A DNA stretch of 36,644 nt from an uncultured Lachnospiraceae bacterium (GCA_947629545.1 CANREE010000020.1:1-36644), one strand, 5' to 3'. Positions 7,163 through 14,899 are shown, counted from the first letter of the stretch. The notes: generated from the letters alone by a model not told the origin. A program made the numbers and translations.

Positions 7163-9648
7163 TGGAAAGTATAGGATTTCAGGTAAGTGCCAAAACGGCC
7201 CGACTTATCGGACGCGAGAACATATCAGATGTAGACGGCGCCATCATAGAGCTTGTGAAGAATGGATATGACGCTGATGCGGAATGTGTATTGATTAAAT
7301 ATTCAAATCCGTATGATGCGATACCCGGTGAACTGACGCTGTCCGAAATTAAGAATCATTTAAAAGGAGACACGTCAGTTATCGACAAGTTTTATGAGAT
7401 TAAAGACGGAAAATATGTTCTTCGAACTTTTGATGAGGAAAGGACAGATGATTCTAAGGCCTGGGAAGAACTGAACCGATTCTTTCAGGCGTGCAGCGAA
7501 ATCATAGTGCTTGATAACGGCTGCGGAATGAGCCGGGACGTTCTTCGTACTTCCTGGATGAATATCGGAACGAAGGACAAAGAGGTTAATATATACAGCG
7601 CAGAGAAAACAAGAATTAAGACAGGTGCAAAGGGAATCGGAAGATTTGCATTGGATAAGTTATCGCTGTGTTCGTCAGTTGTGACAAAGAGTAAAGATGA
7701 TGTGACCGTAGACTGGAGGATTGACTGGACCCAGTTTGACAATGCGGAGCTGCTGAATCAGGTAAAAGCGGATATTAATGTTCTGAATGCAGATTTCGTG
7801 GAGATTGTAGAGGATATTTTGGGAGACGATTTTCAGCTGGTTCGTAATTATGACTGGTCAACCGGTACTCTTATAAGATTGCACCCATTAAGGGAGTTCT
7901 GGAACGACAAGCTTTACCGCAAGGTAAACGCTAACCTCAAAAACATTAATCCTCTCGGAAGCGTGGATCAGTTTGATGTATTTGTGAAAAATACATTTCA
8001 TCCGAAACTGGATTATAAAGCCGTTCGCGAGGGGATCGACAGAGACGATTATGACTATATGATAGATGCGGAATATGATGGGAAGGATAAGATAAAGATT
8101 ACGCTGGACAGAAATGAACTGGATATTAAAAAAGAAAAGGTGGTTGTCAGTTATTCAGAAAGTGACAGGGAAGAATATGATCTGAATGATTTTTGGGGAA
8201 GAGAGGCATTTAAAAGGGAGAAATACCAAAGAAATGATTTTAACGGTACGATAGAGTTATCCTATTCTTTGCCGGAGATTGTGCCGGATGACGGGCAGGA
8301 ATATGAGAGTTATAAAAAGGTCGGCTCTTTTACGCTGAAGATCTATTATGTGAAAAACACGAAAAGTACAGTTGAAATCGTGAGAGATATTAAGAGCCGA
8401 AGAAGGAAAAAACTATTAGAGGATTTTTCAGGGATAAAGATTTATCGCGATAATTTTAAAGTTCGCCCTTATGGTGATACCGGACAGTTTTATGACTGGA
8501 TTAATTTGAGCGAACGCGTACAAAAGAGTCCTGCTGCTGCTTCTCATGAATCAGGGAACTGGAGGGTTTCGCCGAATCAGTTTATCGGCAGTGTAGCCAT
8601 TGGCAGGATATCAAATCCGGAACTGGTGGATAATGCAAATCGGGAGGGGATGAGCCTGAACCGGGAGTATTATGCGTTTATCGACCTGATTCAGGGAATT
8701 ATAGGTAAATTTGAATATGACAGGCAGTTCCCGCTAAGGGAGTATGCGAACTGGATCAATCCCAAAAAGAAAGAACATGAAAAGCGTGCCCAGGAAATAT
8801 ATGAGCAGGTTCTGCGCGAGAGGCAGGAGAAGGAGAAACAGAAGGGAGAGGAAGGGCGTTCTTTTACAGAAGAAGAACTGAAAGATGCAATCTATACATT
8901 AGGCAGGACGAATGAAGAAAAACTGTCAACCCAGCAGCTGCTTATGGTGCTTAGTGCAGCTGGGGTTATGGCCCAGACTTTTGCGCATGAGATTACGCGG
9001 GTAGGGACGAATCTCGGCAGCAGAGGCCAGCATTTAAAGGCATCCATAGATCGCATACTGGGATATATGCCTTATGCCGGCGATGAAGATTTTAACCCGT
9101 ACGATATGCTGCAGGAATTAAACAGTACAGATGAACTGCTGGCGGAATGGGTAAATCTGATTATGGATTCTGTAAAAAGGGACAATTTTGACACACAGTC
9201 CGTTGACCTGCAGGATTTCATGAAACATATTACTGAGTTATGGAGACCTCTGTTTAAAAAGAAATATATCGATATTTATCCGTTAGAGTGCGTAAACAGC
9301 AATATAAAACTGCAGATGCCGATTGTTGATCTGCACCTTGTGATCAATAATTTTATGCTGAATTCAGCATATTATCTGGAGGAAGCTTCCGGAAACAGAG
9401 AAATCCGATTTAAGTTATATGATGATGAGAAACACGTCTATCTCGATATGATAAATAACGGACCGGAACTTGACAGCCGATACCGTCAAAATCCGGATGA
9501 GGTGTTGAACGCGCGGGTAAGCAGTAAAGAAGGAGGAACTGGACTGGGTCTTTGGATCGCAAGGGAAGCAATGAACAGAAATTCCGGTGAGCTGCATATT
9601 ATGCTGATAAAAGACGGTTTTATGCTGCGGGCATCATGGTTAAAGTAA
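7162..9648 (+). CDS. Large protein with two GHKL ATPase modules: MORC/paraMORC-like N-terminus and histidine-kinase-like C-terminus
   Basis: The protein has 828 residues, with no membrane segment or signal. The N-terminal module shows GHL ATPase motifs: E30/N34 in IIELVKNGYDADA, DNGCGM at 118-123, and the lid GAKGIGRFALDKL at about 155-167. This order fits Hsp90/MutL/MORC-type ATP clamps. After a long middle region and a charged coiled stretch (about 540-580) comes a second module. A helical region carries FAHEITR (H609, in an H-box-like setting similar to AHEI), an N-box-like INNFMLNSAYYL (N734), a G1-like INNGPEL, and a G2 loop GGTGLGLWIAREA (791-803). This looks like a complete HisKA-HATPase_c kinase core. 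The receiver gene starts 14 bp after its stop, which supports phosphotransfer as a function, though the His may be structural. MORC/paraMORC ATPases are known from restriction-modification neighbourhoods. Start ATG 7162 overlaps the methyltransferase stop. Confidence 0.85.
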   Translation: MESIGFQVSAKTARLIGRENISDVDGAIIELVKNGYDADAECVLIKYSNPYDAIPGELTLSEIKNHLKGDTSVIDKFYEIKDGKYVLRTFDEERTDDSKAWEELNRFFQACSEIIVLDNGCGMSRDVLRTSWMNIGTKDKEVNIYSAEKTRIKTGAKGIGRFALDKLSLCSSVVTKSKDDVTVDWRIDWTQFDNAELLNQVKADINVLNADFVEIVEDILGDDFQLVRNYDWSTGTLIRLHPLREFWNDKLYRKVNANLKNINPLGSVDQFDVFVKNTFHPKLDYKAVREGIDRDDYDYMIDAEYDGKDKIKITLDRNELDIKKEKVVVSYSESDREEYDLNDFWGREAFKREKYQRNDFNGTIELSYSLPEIVPDDGQEYESYKKVGSFTLKIYYVKNTKSTVEIVRDIKSRRRKKLLEDFSGIKIYRDNFKVRPYGDTGQFYDWINLSERVQKSPAAASHESGNWRVSPNQFIGSVAIGRISNPELVDNANREGMSLNREYYAFIDLIQGIIGKFEYDRQFPLREYANWINPKKKEHEKRAQEIYEQVLRERQEKEKQKGEEGRSFTEEELKDAIYTLGRTNEEKLSTQQLLMVLSAAGVMAQTFAHEITRVGTNLGSRGQHLKASIDRILGYMPYAGDEDFNPYDMLQELNSTDELLAEWVNLIMDSVKRDNFDTQSVDLQDFMKHITELWRPLFKKKYIDIYPLECVNSNIKLQMPIVDLHLVINNFMLNSAYYLEEASGNREIRFKLYDDEKHVYLDMINNGPELDSRYRQNPDEVLNARVSSKEGGTGLGLWIAREAMNRNSGELHIMLIKDGFMLRASWLK

Positions 9649-9661
9649 AAGGAGATTGGTC

Positions 9662-10318
9662 ATGTACAGGATCGGGTTGATAGATGATGAGACTGAACAG
9701 CTGAAGGCGATAAGAAGAACGATAAAAACAAATGCCCGGAATGTCGATGCCTATGATTTTAAATCATATGTGTTGTCCGAGAACCAGGACAGTCTGGTGC
9801 AGGAAGTATTTGCAGAAGTAATGAAGGATATTAGTGAGCAGAGGCTTGCCTGTCTGATTGTAGATTACAAGATTATGGTGCGGACGACCAAAATAAAAGG
9901 GACGGATATCTTTGGCAAAATCAAGGATGAAGTACCGAAATTTCCGATTATTATCCTGACCGAAGTTGTCGAAGAAAGCATGGAGCCTGAATTTATTGAT
10001 GCGGATAAGGTGTACAAAAAGCGGGAATTTTTTAAACTGGAAAGCGAGTATTCGAAGGAGAAAGTGGCAAACATATTTGACAGTATGCGTAAATATGTAT
10101 CGCAGAGGGATTCGCTGGAATTAACGCTTAAACAGTTAAAACAGCAATTTACCGCTGGAGTTATGGGAAGTGAAGTAATCAGTAATATTCTGGATCTTGA
10201 AAGCCGTCTGGATGATTTTGTGCCCCTTGATCAGACGCAGATCGATAAAGTATTTGACGAGAATAAGGCCAGAGAGATCGTGGGATTGATTGAGAAGGCA
10301 AATAAATTACTGGAGTAG
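9662..10318 (+). CDS. Stand-alone response-regulator receiver protein without recognisable DNA-binding domain
   Basis: The 218-residue protein has residues about 1-130 as a CheY-like receiver: acidic pocket D8/D9 (GLIDDE), phospho-acceptor D68 in LIVDYKI, conserved Thr100 in IIILTE, and Lys119/120 in VYKKREFF. Residues 130-218 are predicted helical (long polar stretches with regular hydrophobics) and show no helix-turn-helix that I recognise, so the output is probably protein-protein rather than transcriptional. The gene lies directly downstream of the kinase-like ATPase and upstream of the HNH nuclease. I infer it passes a signal between them. ATG 9662 is the start because GGAG at 9651-9654 is 7 bases away; the in-frame TTG at 9656 is too close to that site. 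Confidence 0.82.
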   Translation: MYRIGLIDDETEQLKAIRRTIKTNARNVDAYDFKSYVLSENQDSLVQEVFAEVMKDISEQRLACLIVDYKIMVRTTKIKGTDIFGKIKDEVPKFPIIILTEVVEESMEPEFIDADKVYKKREFFKLESEYSKEKVANIFDSMRKYVSQRDSLELTLKQLKQQFTAGVMGSEVISNILDLESRLDDFVPLDQTQIDKVFDENKAREIVGLIEKANKLLE

Positions 10319-10324
10319 GTATTG

Positions 10325-10978
10325 ATGAAGAGGACATTCAGAGAATATAAGATACAAAGAACCTGCATAAAAAGTTTTAAAGACTATGCATCATACAAAA
10401 AATATTTGAGAGAAGATTTTCATTCAAGGTGTGCGTACTGCAATCTTCTTGACAGTAAGATTACGACGCCGTTTGAAGCGGATCATATGATCCCTCGCGA
10501 AGCGTTTGATGGAAAGCGGGATGAACTTGAGACTTTGTATGAAAATCTGGTGTACGCCTGTAAAAAGTGCAATATGGCAAAAGGCAGCCAGTATAAAGGA
10601 GACATTCGAAGAAATGTTGTAGAGAATGAGTATTTTTATGATCCCGTAAAAGTGGATTACAATGATATTTTTTATCGGGATGATACAGGCAGCATCTGTT
10701 CGGAAGATGAAAAGGGCCGCGATATGATCAGCAGGTTAAAGCTATATCGTCCTATACATAATATGGCATGGCTGTGTGAAATGCTGGAGAAGACGTTGAA
10801 AAAACTGGAGCAGCAGCTGTCAAAAGAGGGAGTGGAAAGTGAAAGAGGAAAACTCCTGTCGCAGGCAAAATCAGAATTGCAGGAGTATTATATTTTGTGT
10901 CAGAATGTTTTTGTGGCGAATTATAACAGCAAAAAATACGAATGGTCGAAGCCGATGCCTGCGTCAGTAGCCGAGTAG
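10325..10978 (+). CDS. HNH endonuclease, probable effector nuclease
   Basis: The 217-residue soluble protein has a classic zinc-bound HNH finger: RCAYC (about 35-39), then FEADHMIP with the D-H pair, then YENLVYACKKCNMAKGSQ, which holds the conserved Asn, the second CxxC and the CN..K tail. This is the metal-dependent beta-beta-alpha nuclease fold found in many restriction and defence nucleases. The C-terminal 110 residues are helical and charged, with a likely coiled coil near EKTLKKLEQQLSKEG, which could bind a partner. It is the last gene of the AT-rich operon; ATG 10325 follows GGAG at 10312-10315, which overlaps the receiver stop, so the two are translated together. In this setting it would be the cleaving arm opposed to the methyltransferase. 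Its target (DNA type, specificity) cannot be read from sequence. Confidence 0.88.
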   Translation: MKRTFREYKIQRTCIKSFKDYASYKKYLREDFHSRCAYCNLLDSKITTPFEADHMIPREAFDGKRDELETLYENLVYACKKCNMAKGSQYKGDIRRNVVENEYFYDPVKVDYNDIFYRDDTGSICSEDEKGRDMISRLKLYRPIHNMAWLCEMLEKTLKKLEQQLSKEGVESERGKLLSQAKSELQEYYILCQNVFVANYNSKKYEWSKPMPASVAE

Positions 10979-10998
10979 TCGAAAAAGTAAAAACTCCC

Positions 10999-11027
10999 TT
11001 GCAAAACGGTCAATAATGAGTTATAAT
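10999..11027 (+). promoter_or_regulatory. Promoter of the FMN riboswitch-ribU transcript
   Basis: The -35 is TTGCAA at 10999-11004 and the -10 is TATAAT at 11022-11027, with a 17-bp spacer. Transcription should start about 7 bases downstream, just before the riboswitch. This marks the right edge of the island: 21 bp separate the HNH stop from the -35. Confidence 0.75.
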
Positions 11028-11046
11028 GACTCGCGAAACAAGATAA

Positions 11047-11160
11047 GTTCTTCGGGGCGGGGTGCAAGTCCCCACCGGCGGTATAGTCCGCGAACCGCTT
11101 TGGCGGCCGATTTGGTGAGATTCCAAAACCGACAGTACAGTCTGGATGAGAGAAGAAACT
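11047..11160 (+). ncRNA. FMN riboswitch (RFN element)
   Basis: The conserved RFN blocks occur in order: TTCGGGGCGGGGTGCAAGTC, CCCACCGGCGGTA, GTCCGCGAACCGC, TGGTGAGATTCCAAAACCGA, CAGTACAGTCTGGATGAGAG and AGAAG. It binds flavin mononucleotide and, with the terminator that follows, lowers expression of the riboflavin transporter downstream when FMN is plentiful. Confidence 0.97.
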
Positions 11161-11200
11161 GCGTGCCGCGCGGATGCGTGGATTTCGCCGTGATGAGATG

Positions 11201-11228
11201 CCCCGGGTGATCTTCCCGGGGTTTTTTG
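11201..11228 (+). terminator. Intrinsic terminator of the FMN riboswitch expression platform
   Basis: The stem CCCCGGG (11201-11207) / CCCGGGG (11215-11221) has loop TGATCTT and is followed by TTTTTT. It lies 40 bases after the aptamer and 44 before ribU, so FMN control most likely works by premature termination. Confidence 0.9.
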
Positions 11229-11271
11229 TTATCATGTTTTTGATTTCATTTTCGAGGAGGACGTAGTAGTT

Positions 11272-11871
11272 ATGAAAGAAGAGAAGAAACTGTTGTCTGT
11301 GAAGCATGTGACGCTGATGGGAATGTTTGGCGCGCTGGGCGCCGTGCTGATGCTTTTTGAGTTCCCGCTGCCTTTCATCGCACCGGCGTTTTATGAGCTG
11401 GATCTGAGTGAGATCCCGGTGTTAGTGGCCGGCTTTGCCATGGGCCCGGTGGCCGGGGCCGTCACTGAGCTGGTAAAGATTCTGGTGAAGCTGGTGATCA
11501 AACCTACGTCGACAGGATTTGTCGGGGAGTTCGCCAATGTCTGCATCGGCTGTTCCCTGGTGATTCCCGCGGCAGTGATCTATAAGTTCAAAAGAACAAA
11601 GAAAGGCGCCGTTATCGGTATGGCTGCGGGGACTGTCTGTATGGCTCTGGTGGGGGCGGTGTTAAACGCTGTGGTCATGCTGCCGTTTTATTCAAATTTT
11701 ATGCCGTTAGAGCAGATCATTCAGCAGGGCGCGGAGATCAATCCTGCTATCTCCAATGTATGGACGTTCGTGTTTCTGGCGGTGGCACCGTTCAATCTGG
11801 TGAAGGGCGTGATCGTTTCGCTCATTACGGCGCTGGTGTATAAGCGGATCAGCATCATGATCCACGGATGA
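11272..11871 (+). CDS. ribU: Riboflavin ECF transporter S component
   Basis: The 199-residue integral membrane protein has about six hydrophobic helices. The N-terminal LMGMFGALGAVLMLFEFPLP, the LDLSEIPVLVAGFAMGP block and the late NLVKGVIVSLITALVYKRI match the RibU family of substrate-binding subunits. RibU captures riboflavin and works with a shared energising module (EcfT and two EcfA ATPases) encoded elsewhere. The FMN riboswitch upstream independently supports the substrate. AGGAGG at 11255-11260 precedes the ATG. The gene appears monocistronic: the next gene has its own promoter. Confidence 0.95.
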   Translation: MKEEKKLLSVKHVTLMGMFGALGAVLMLFEFPLPFIAPAFYELDLSEIPVLVAGFAMGPVAGAVTELVKILVKLVIKPTSTGFVGEFANVCIGCSLVIPAAVIYKFKRTKKGAVIGMAAGTVCMALVGAVLNAVVMLPFYSNFMPLEQIIQQGAEINPAISNVWTFVFLAVAPFNLVKGVIVSLITALVYKRISIMIHG

Positions 11872-11902
11872 CAGAAAATTCGGAAAAGCCCGGCGGTCAG
11901 CC

Positions 11903-11931
11903 TTGCCATTTTGGGGTATCCATTGTATACT
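11903..11931 (+). promoter_or_regulatory. Promoter of the P1 peptidase gene
   Basis: The -35 is TTGCCA at 11903-11908 and the -10 is TATACT at 11926-11931, with a 17-bp spacer. Placing transcription from about 11938 gives a leader of about 100 nt that contains the hairpin at 11953-11995. Confidence 0.65.
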
Positions 11932-11952
11932 GTGGGACAGAGGATCAATAGT

Positions 11953-11995
11953 TGCGCGCTGTCGCTGAGCCGCAGCGGTCTGGCGACAGCGCGCA
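11953..11995 (+). other. Stable 13-bp hairpin at the 5' end of the P1 peptidase leader
   Basis: TGCGCGCTGTCGC (11953-11965) is exactly complementary to GCGACAGCGCGCA (11983-11995); the 17-base loop can form a further short CCGC/GCGG pair. It begins about 15 nt after the expected transcript start, has no T-run and stands before the ribosome binding site, so it may protect the 5' end of the mRNA rather than terminate it. Confidence 0.6.
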
Positions 11996-12041
11996 GAGGA
12001 CCGGCGGAACCCGCGGCAGGTTTATGGAAGGCGGATGGGAG

Positions 12042-13115
12042 ATGCAGAAAAAGAGAATTCGGGATTATGGGATCGTCATCGGACGGATGCAGCCGGGCGG
12101 GCGCAATACAATTACCGATGTGCCTGGTGTGAAAGTGGGGCATGTTACGGTGAAGGATGAGACCCACCGTACCGGCGTCACAGTCGTCGTTCCGGGACCG
12201 GATAATGCGTTTGCGAACAAATATACTGCCGCCTGTTATGTCCATAATGGTTTTGGAAAAAGCGCGGGACTGGTGCAGATCAGGGAGCTTGGGACGCTGG
12301 AGACGCCGATCGCCCTGACCAACACGCTGAATGTAGGCCTGGTCTGGGATGGTATTGTGCAGTACACGCTTGACCGCTGCCGGGCGGAGGGCGTGAAGGT
12401 GACCAGTCTGAATCCGGTGGTGGGCGAATGCAATGACGCTGGTCTTAGTGATATCGCTTCACGCGCCGTCTCCCAGAAAGACGTGATGGCAGCCATCGCC
12501 GGCGCGGATGCGGAATTTGATGAGGGCGACGTAGGTGCCGGCGCAGGTACGGTATGCTACGGCTTGAAGGGCGGTATCGGTTCCGCATCCCGTGTGATCG
12601 GGATCGGCGGCCGGGAATACACGATCGGCGTGCTGGTTCAGAGCAATTTCGGCGCTACCGTTGATCTGATGATCGGCGGCGTGCCTGCGGGGGAACGGAT
12701 CCTGAAGCTGAGGAAGACGAAAAATGATATGGCAATTTCGCGGCGGGATCAGGGTTCTATTATGACCATTGTGGCCACAGACCTTCCGGTTTCTGAACGT
12801 CAGTTGTATCGGATCATTCGTCGGACTGGCGTTGGAATCGCGCGGACCGGCGCCTATACGGGTCATGGAAGCGGCGAGGTCATGATCGGATTTACCACGG
12901 CTAACCGTGTGCCGAAAGATACCGGCGCCGGTGGTTTTCTGCGGACACAGACGGTCATTCATGAGGATGTGATCAATAAAGCTTTTCAGGCGGCGGCTGA
13001 GGCAGCTAATGAGGCGATCCTGAACTCCATGGTCTGTGCAGAGCGGGCTGTGGACCGGGACGGGAGGATATATTATAGTCTGGCTGAGTTTTTGCCGACA
13101 TGTATTCGCGATTAA
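12042..13115 (+). CDS. P1 family peptidase (DmpA/BapA-like, self-processing N-terminal nucleophile aminopeptidase)
   Basis: The 357-residue protein belongs to peptidase family S58. It begins with the family-typical RIRDYGIVIGRMQPGGRNTI followed by TDVPGVKVGHV. The nucleophile is Ser239 in QGSIMTIVATDLP, homologous to the position where DmpA (Gly-Ser) and BapA (Asn-Ser) precursors cleave themselves, so chains of about 238 and 119 residues are expected. The small-subunit block GIARTGAYTGHGSGEVMIGF is conserved. The enzyme probably removes N-terminal residues (D- or beta-amino acids or amides) from small peptides; the true substrate is unknown. ATG 12042 is chosen because the homology starts with MQKKRIRDYG; upstream in-frame ATG codons (12024) would add non-homologous residues. 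No signal peptide is seen. Confidence 0.88.
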   Translation: MQKKRIRDYGIVIGRMQPGGRNTITDVPGVKVGHVTVKDETHRTGVTVVVPGPDNAFANKYTAACYVHNGFGKSAGLVQIRELGTLETPIALTNTLNVGLVWDGIVQYTLDRCRAEGVKVTSLNPVVGECNDAGLSDIASRAVSQKDVMAAIAGADAEFDEGDVGAGAGTVCYGLKGGIGSASRVIGIGGREYTIGVLVQSNFGATVDLMIGGVPAGERILKLRKTKNDMAISRRDQGSIMTIVATDLPVSERQLYRIIRRTGVGIARTGAYTGHGSGEVMIGFTTANRVPKDTGAGGFLRTQTVIHEDVINKAFQAAAEAANEAILNSMVCAERAVDRDGRIYYSLAEFLPTCIRD

Positions 13116-13169
13116 GAATGGAAGTTTCCTGCCTGAAGGGGACAGGGATTAAGATACGGAGGAGATACC

Positions 13170-13844
13170 ATGACGAAGAAGGAACTGGCGCTTGCGGTCA
13201 TCGAGCGTCTGAAAGAGGCTTATCCGATGGCGGAATGCACTTTGGATTATGATCAGGCATGGAAGCTTCTGGTCAGCGTCCGGCTGGCGGCGCAGTGTAC
13301 GGATGCGCGGGTGAATGTGGTGGTGCAGGATCTGTATGCAAAGTTTCCTGACGTGGAATCCCTGGCGGCGGCGGATCCGGCGGAGATTGAGGAAATCGTA
13401 AAGCCCTGCGGGCTGGGGCACAGCAAGGCCAGAGATATCAGTGCCTGTATGCGTGTGCTGCGGGATCAATACGGCGGAAAGGTACCGGAAGATTTCGACG
13501 CACTTCTTGCGCTCCCGGGCGTGGGCCGCAAGAGCGCCAATCTGATCATGGGCGATGTCTTCGGCAAGCCGGCCATTGTCACGGATACGCACTGTATCCG
13601 GCTGACGAACCGGATGGGACTGGTAGACGGCGTGACGGAGCCGAAAAAGGTGGAAATGGCTCTCTGGCAGATCATTCCGCCGAAGGAGGGAAGCGATTTC
13701 TGCCACCGTCTGGTGATGCATGGACGCGATGTCTGTACAGCCCGAACGAAGCCGTATTGTGGGAAATGTGTGCTGAAGGATATTTGCCCGAAGATAGGCG
13801 TGCCGGAGCCGGATACCGGGGACGCGGCAAAGGGAAGGCTGTGA
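13170..13844 (+). CDS. nth: Endonuclease III (DNA glycosylase/AP lyase)
   Basis: The 224-residue bifunctional base-excision repair enzyme removes oxidised pyrimidines. The helix-hairpin-helix LPGVGRKSAN carries the catalytic Lys121, and VTDTHC supplies Asp139, equivalent to E. coli K120 and D138. The C-terminal iron-sulfur cysteines are C189, C197, C200 and C206, that is C-x7-C-x2-C-x5-C. The first spacing is one residue longer than the x6 of the E. coli enzyme, within CTARTKPYC, which may be a clade trait. A GGAGGAGATACC ribosome site precedes ATG 13170. It lies 54 bp after the P1 peptidase and 43 bp before the next gene, so the three may be co-transcribed. Confidence 0.95.
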   Translation: MTKKELALAVIERLKEAYPMAECTLDYDQAWKLLVSVRLAAQCTDARVNVVVQDLYAKFPDVESLAAADPAEIEEIVKPCGLGHSKARDISACMRVLRDQYGGKVPEDFDALLALPGVGRKSANLIMGDVFGKPAIVTDTHCIRLTNRMGLVDGVTEPKKVEMALWQIIPPKEGSDFCHRLVMHGRDVCTARTKPYCGKCVLKDICPKIGVPEPDTGDAAKGRL

Positions 13845-13887
13845 TGCACAAATGCGATAGGCAGGAGCAGACAGGGAGACAGGATAC

Positions 13888-14820
13888 ATGGTCGCATTGG
13901 CAGGTTGTAAAGGTATTGTAGGCAGAAATCTCAGCGCTTCCGGCAATATTGACCGGGGTTTTGACTCTGAGCATATCGAGGAGGCGTATGGCCTGCGGCC
14001 GGAACTGCTGATCTATGCGGGGCTTTGGGAGAAGAACGAAAAGGACGAGAGAATTTCTCCGGCTGCGGACATTGCCCGGATCATTGAGGCGGAACAGGAG
14101 ATTTGGCAGATTGGACCAAAGAAGCTGGTACTCATTTCCACCGTCGATGTGTTCCGGGAGCCGAAGGGCGTAGATGAGAATACGGAGATCGATACGGATC
14201 ATATGCGTGCTTACGGGCATGGCCGTTACCTGCTGGAAAAATGGGTGCGTCAGTTTCGTCCTGACGCCCTGATCGTTCGTCTGCCGGCGATATATGGCAA
14301 TCCGCTCGAGAGAAACTTTATTTACGATATGGTCAATCTGATTCCCCCGATGCTGGACCCTGAGATATTTCGGAAGCTGGTCCGAAAGGCACCGGAACTT
14401 CGGTCGTATTATTCGTTGCGGAAGGATGGCTTCTTTTGGCACGGCGAGCTGACCGCGGAGGAGAAGGGGACACTCAGACAGACATTTCGAAGGCTTGGCT
14501 ATACGTCATTGAATTTCACGGATAGCCGGAGCCGTTTTCAGTTCTATCCGCTCGCGCGGTTGTGGGACGATATTCAGATCGCTATGCGGAATGATGTCCG
14601 GCTTTGGCATGCAGTGACACAGCCGGTGACCGCTGCCGAGATCTGCCGGGCGGTGGATGGAGAAGAATTCGACAATCTGCTCGGGGGTACGCCTGCGGAT
14701 TATGACTGCCGCACGGTTTATGACGAATTGTTCGGCGGCTGCAGAGGGTACCTCTGGGAGAAGCAGAAGGTTTTGCGGCAGTTAGTCCTTTTTGTTGAAG
14801 AGCAGAGAAAGCGTTTATGA
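13888..14820 (+). CDS. NAD-dependent epimerase/dehydratase-like (extended SDR) protein
   Basis: The 310-residue protein begins with MVALAGCKGIVGRNL, a GxxGxxG-type dinucleotide-binding turn without the full preceding strand. LVLISTVDVF corresponds to the SDR strand 5 with Ser/Thr, and AYGHGRYLLEKWV occupies the YxxxK position, but with Arg instead of Lys (Y-GHG-R). VRLPAIYG is the usual strand-6 motif of sugar-nucleotide epimerases. The weakened active site suggests altered or lost oxidoreductase activity. The product may be a sugar-modifying or purely NAD(P)-binding protein; the substrate is not predictable. AGGGAGACAGGATAC precedes ATG 13888. Confidence 0.6.
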   Translation: MVALAGCKGIVGRNLSASGNIDRGFDSEHIEEAYGLRPELLIYAGLWEKNEKDERISPAADIARIIEAEQEIWQIGPKKLVLISTVDVFREPKGVDENTEIDTDHMRAYGHGRYLLEKWVRQFRPDALIVRLPAIYGNPLERNFIYDMVNLIPPMLDPEIFRKLVRKAPELRSYYSLRKDGFFWHGELTAEEKGTLRQTFRRLGYTSLNFTDSRSRFQFYPLARLWDDIQIAMRNDVRLWHAVTQPVTAAEICRAVDGEEFDNLLGGTPADYDCRTVYDELFGGCRGYLWEKQKVLRQLVLFVEEQRKRL

Positions 14821-14839
14821 ACAGGAAGAGGATAGGCTC

Positions 14840-14868
14840 TTGCATATTTTTTCCTTTTCGTGTACAAT
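14840..14868 (+). promoter_or_regulatory. Promoter of gpmI
   Basis: The -35 is TTGCAT at 14840-14845 and the -10 is TACAAT at 14863-14868, with a 17-bp spacer. It lies after the end of the SDR-like gene and about 120 bp before the gpmI start. Confidence 0.65.
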
Positions 14869-14899
14869 AAGCATGGTTGAAAATCTAAGCGGGCGGACC

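Noticed and set aside
5702-10978. Ordinary type II or type IIG restriction-modification system
   Set aside because: A methyltransferase plus HNH nuclease alone would fit type II, but the co-transcribed dual GHKL ATPase and receiver are not part of that scheme; the methyltransferase chain itself shows no nuclease domain.
5702-10978. BREX or DISARM locus
   Set aside because: None of the expected helicase, PglZ, BrxC or DUF1998 components is present.
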